Shown: positions 61,988 to 64,000 of the stretch, one piece after another
How positions within the stretch are numbered: position 1 is the first letter of the stretch
Layout of the letters: each line of letters opens with the position of its first letter
NCBI RefSeq assembly: GCF_039537985.1
Contig: NZ_BAABBN010000015.1
Span: forward strand, 400,996-464,995
Reading direction: 5' to 3'
Length of the DNA stretch: 64,000 nucleotides
Source: Litoribacillus peritrichatus
GTDB taxonomy: Bacteria; Pseudomonadota; Gammaproteobacteria; Pseudomonadales; Litoribrevibacteraceae
Made by a program: the position numbers and the translations under genes
The notes under the pieces: model-generated
The model's database searches: none
What the model was told of the DNA's origin: nothing
The model's input: the letters and a program-made list of their open reading frames with translations, nothing else

Positions 61988-62478
61988 TGAGACACATTAT
62001 TTCAGTTTTACTGGAAAATGAGCCGGGTGCGTTGTCACGTGTTGTTGGTTTGTTTTCGCAGCGTAACTATAACATTGAGTCCTTGACTGTGGCGCCCACA
62101 GAAGATCCAACTTTGTCTCGATTGACAGTAACCACAATTGGCTCTGATAAAGTCATTGAGCAAATAACTAAACAACTTAACAAGTTGGTTGAGGTTGTTA
62201 AGCTGGTGGATTTAACTGAAGGGGCGCACGTTGAGCGTGAGTTGTTGTTGATTAAAGTCCGGGCATCCGGTGCTCAGCGTGCAGAGATAAAGCGTACGGC
62301 AGATGTATTCCGGGCGCAGATCATTGACATGACACCTTCTGTTTATACCATACAGGTTGTTGGGACTTCTGATAAGCTGGATGCGTTTATTCAGGCAATA
62401 GGCAATACTTCTGTGTTGGAAGTTGTGCGTTCAGGTGTTTCTGGCATTGCTCGTGGTGAAAAGATTTTAGGTCTTTAG
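61987..62478 (+). CDS. ilvH: Acetolactate synthase small subunit
   Basis: 163 residues. ACT domain: ISVLLENEPGALSRVVGLFSQRNYNIESL, shortened here to its core NEPGALSRVVGLFSQRNYNI. It gives valine feedback inhibition and activates the large subunit. It overlaps ilvI by one base (TAATG). Confidence 0.96.
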   Translation: MRHIISVLLENEPGALSRVVGLFSQRNYNIESLTVAPTEDPTLSRLTVTTIGSDKVIEQITKQLNKLVEVVKLVDLTEGAHVERELLLIKVRASGAQRAEIKRTADVFRAQIIDMTPSVYTIQVVGTSDKLDAFIQAIGNTSVLEVVRSGVSGIARGEKILGL

Positions 62479-62529
62479 TCTTAAGTTGTAATGTTAGGGC
62501 AGTAAGTGTGAATGTTACTGACTGACCGG

Positions 62530-62557
62530 AAAGCGTGGCTTAGGCTGCGCTTTTTTT
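62530..62557 (+). terminator. Terminator after ilvH
   Basis: AAAGCG and CGCTTT flank a 12-base loop region and are followed by a T run. The stem is short, so strength is uncertain. Confidence 0.55.
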
Positions 62558-62646
62558 ATATTTGTAAAGAAAATTGAGAACGATCATTGGCTTGTAATCG
62601 AATTTTCCATAGAATTTAGTTTGTCATTATTTGAGTGTTGTTAATT

Positions 62647-63447
62647 ATGTCTGATGTTGAGAAGCAAGAAGATAAAGAGGTTAATTCAGTGGCAGGGCAA
62701 AACGACTGTTCTGATACGGAAGGTAATGAAGTAAAGAAAGCCAAGCATAAAGGGTTTTACTTATTACCAAATATGTTTACAACGGCAGCATTATTTTCCG
62801 GTTTCTATGCGGTTGTGGCTTCAATGAACGGTCACTTTGAGAAAGCTGCAATTGCTATCTTTGTAGCAATGATTCTAGATGGTTTGGATGGGCGAGTAGC
62901 GCGATTGACTAATACTCAAAGTGAGTTTGGTGCTCAATACGACAGTCTGTCTGATATGGTTGCTTTTGGGATGGCGCCGGCATTGGTTTCGTTTACATGG
63001 GCATTGCAGTCATTGGGTCAAATAGGTTGGGTTGCTTCATTTATCTATGTGGCTTGTGCTGCGTTGAGGTTGGCGCGATTTAATACGCAGATTGATATCG
63101 TGGATAAAAAGTATTTTATCGGTTTGGCGAGTCCGGCGGCGGCAGCGATTGTGGCTGGAATGGTTTGGGCGTATAGCGAAGTTGGGGTGAATGGCTCAGA
63201 TATATCTTGGTTTGCTGCATTGGTGGTGGCGGGTTCGGGTATTCTAATGGTCAGTAATGTTAAATATACGAGCTTTAAAGATATCGATTTGAAGAATAAG
63301 GTTCCGTTTATTGCGTTAATTTCAATGGTGCTGGTGATTGCGCTGGTGTCTATTGATCCGGCACGTGTCTTGTGGATTGGATTCATGGTGTACGCAGCCT
63401 CCGGGCCGGTAATGTTTTTGAATGAAAAGAGAAAGAAATCCAGTTAG
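62647..63447 (+). CDS. pssA: CDP-diacylglycerol-serine O-phosphatidyltransferase
   Basis: ~266 residues. The CDP-alcohol transferase signature is present: DGLDGRVARL, then EFGAQYDSLSD. Eight or so membrane helices follow. The N-terminal ~35 residues are charged. It makes phosphatidylserine in the membrane. Start: ATG at 62647 is preferred, as the upstream GTG at 62635 and the ATG both lack a clear binding site. It follows ilvH without ilvC between them. Confidence 0.9.
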   Translation: MSDVEKQEDKEVNSVAGQNDCSDTEGNEVKKAKHKGFYLLPNMFTTAALFSGFYAVVASMNGHFEKAAIAIFVAMILDGLDGRVARLTNTQSEFGAQYDSLSDMVAFGMAPALVSFTWALQSLGQIGWVASFIYVACAALRLARFNTQIDIVDKKYFIGLASPAAAAIVAGMVWAYSEVGVNGSDISWFAALVVAGSGILMVSNVKYTSFKDIDLKNKVPFIALISMVLVIALVSIDPARVLWIGFMVYAASGPVMFLNEKRKKSS

Positions 63448-63459
63448 TGACTTCTTGTT

Positions 63460-63488
63460 AAAAAAGGCGAGCTAAGCTCGCCTTTTTT
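63460..63488 (+). terminator. Terminator after pssA
   Basis: AAAAAAGGCGAGC and GCTCGCCTTTTTT with a TAA loop. It is a strong stem and T run. Confidence 0.92.
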
Positions 63489-63595
63489 GTGTCCGGTAGA
63501 TTTGTGTTTTGGTTGGCTATCTTGTTCAGGCTGTGGCTGGTTGATATTTGTTCGGTTTGAGTGCTTTTGTGTGTATTTTGATCGCTGTTGGGTGG

Positions 63596-63693
63596 TTTTT
63601 AACCGCTTTGAAATTAAATTCAAAATAAGTGCAGAAAGGGGTTGTGTTGTGTGTGGGGATGCCTATAATGCGCTCCACGTTCTGAGAGGGGCA
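63596..63693 (+). repeat. 98-base direct repeat carrying an rRNA P1 promoter (copy 2)
   Basis: Identical to 2596-2693. It runs directly into the second gap. Confidence 0.88.
63642..63669 (+). promoter_or_regulatory. rRNA P1 promoter (copy 2)
   Basis: TTGTGT, 16 bases, TATAAT and a GC-rich discriminator, identical to the copy at 2642-2669. Confidence 0.78.
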
Positions 63694-63703
63694 NNNNNNN
63701 NNN
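63694..63703. other. Assembly gap (10 N) in the rRNA leader
   Basis: Ten Ns separate P1 from P2 and the 16S leader. The true length is unknown, and it may be short. Confidence 0.8.
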
Positions 63704-63772
63704 GACTACGGTTTAGTTGGGAATTTCGCGATTCAGGTTGAATCACTTCTCCAGAAAGTTGAAAGAAAAAGG

Positions 63773-63800
63773 TTGACACAGAGATTTAAATCGTTAGAAT
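63773..63800 (+). promoter_or_regulatory. rRNA P2 promoter
   Basis: TTGACA (63773-63778), 16 bases, TAGAAT (63795-63800). It lies ~200 bases before the end of the window. Confidence 0.7.
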
Positions 63801-64000
63801 GTGCGTCCTCTTTCGAGATAACAGAAGCGGCTCAGGTTGCTTGAATTGGTTGTCTCACAGCTCTTTAAGAATTTGTTCAGATAATTCGTGTGGGCACTTA
63901 CTGATGTGTTGAAGGACATATATATGTAAGTGACTCGTGAATTTCATTTGTTTAATACAGTGATATTTATGACGTCATGATGCTTTTTAGATTTGAACTG
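63801..64000 (+). other. 16S rRNA leader with boxA
   Basis: GCTCTTTAAGA (63860-63870) matches the boxA antitermination site. TTCAGATAATTCGTGTGGGC follows, typical of gammaproteobacterial 16S leaders. The window ends in TTTGAACTG, where 16S rRNA (AAGAGTTTGATC...) should start. Confidence 0.85.

Noticed and set aside
63487..63741. 84-residue open frame
   Set aside because: It also runs through the rRNA promoter repeat and the gap.
1..64000. CRISPR arrays, prophage structural genes and insertion sequences
   Set aside because: I looked for regularly spaced short repeats, transposases and phage genes and saw none, apart from the decayed element at tRNA-His.

Overview
The window is a chromosomal segment of a Gram-negative gammaproteobacterium of the Pseudomonas/Marinobacter/Oceanospirillales kind; the genus cannot be named from the sequence alone. 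The evidence is the gene order miaB / phoH-ybeY-corC-lnt-leuS-lptE-holA, ispB / rplU-rpmA-obgE-proB / rpsT / murJ / ribF-ileS-lspA-fkpB-ispH followed by a fimT-pilVWXY1-pilE minor-pilin operon, and the pilS-pilR pair. Outer-membrane assembly genes (lptE, bamD, lnt, lspA) and many lipoprotein signals confirm a diderm cell. Base composition is moderate in GC.

Layout. 1-2540: the end of a GGDEF-EAL gene and a secreted protein of unknown function. 2596-2760: a ribosomal RNA P1 promoter that runs into a 10-N assembly gap, then a terminator; the rRNA genes are probably missing in the gap. 3000-4682: a FapA/DUF342 gene behind a sigma-28-like promoter. 4679-14422 (minus strand): holA, lptE, leuS, lnt, corC, ybeY, phoH-like and miaB. 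14675-20469: small conserved genes, a lytic transglycosylase-like lipoprotein with two solute-binding domains, trmJ and a thioesterase. 20470-22980: a decayed insertion at tRNA-His, with a broken second tRNA-His copy, one lipoprotein gene and one orphan ORF, followed by intact tRNA-His, tRNA-Asn and tRNA-Ser. 23199-26183: an unknown ORF, folX, an MFS transporter and ispB. 26489-37712: ribosomal proteins, obgE, proB, murJ, ribF, ileS, lspA, fkpB and ispH. 37893-50853: type IV pilus genes, comprising a full minor-pilin operon with pilY1, a second shorter minor-pilin cassette, a convergent third FimT-like gene, and pilR-pilS. 50985-59863: nadE, bamD, rluD, pgeF, clpB, an alpha/beta-hydrolase lipoprotein and a DUF4124 protein. 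60269-63447: ilvI-ilvH and pssA. 63596-64000: a second rRNA promoter region, another 10-N gap, P2 and the 16S leader. The window stops just before 16S rRNA.

The genes fall into a few themes: envelope biogenesis (lipoprotein maturation by LspA and Lnt; insertion by LptE and BamD; peptidoglycan by MurJ, PgeF and the MltF-like protein), translation and RNA modification (leuS, ileS, miaB, trmJ, rluD, ybeY, ribosomal proteins, tRNAs), cofactor and isoprenoid supply (ribF, nadE, ispH, ispB, folX), and surface motility (type IV pili; FapA and a c-di-GMP enzyme).

The parts least explained by standard annotation are the tRNA-His duplication with its remnants (20475-22798), the second minor-pilin cassette (45092-47181), and several regulatory signals: a perfect CRP/Vfr palindrome before the minor-pilin operon, a Pho-box-like array before a DUF2057 lipoprotein, a terminator whose right arm doubles as the next gene's ribosome binding site, and a long structured leader before ilvI.
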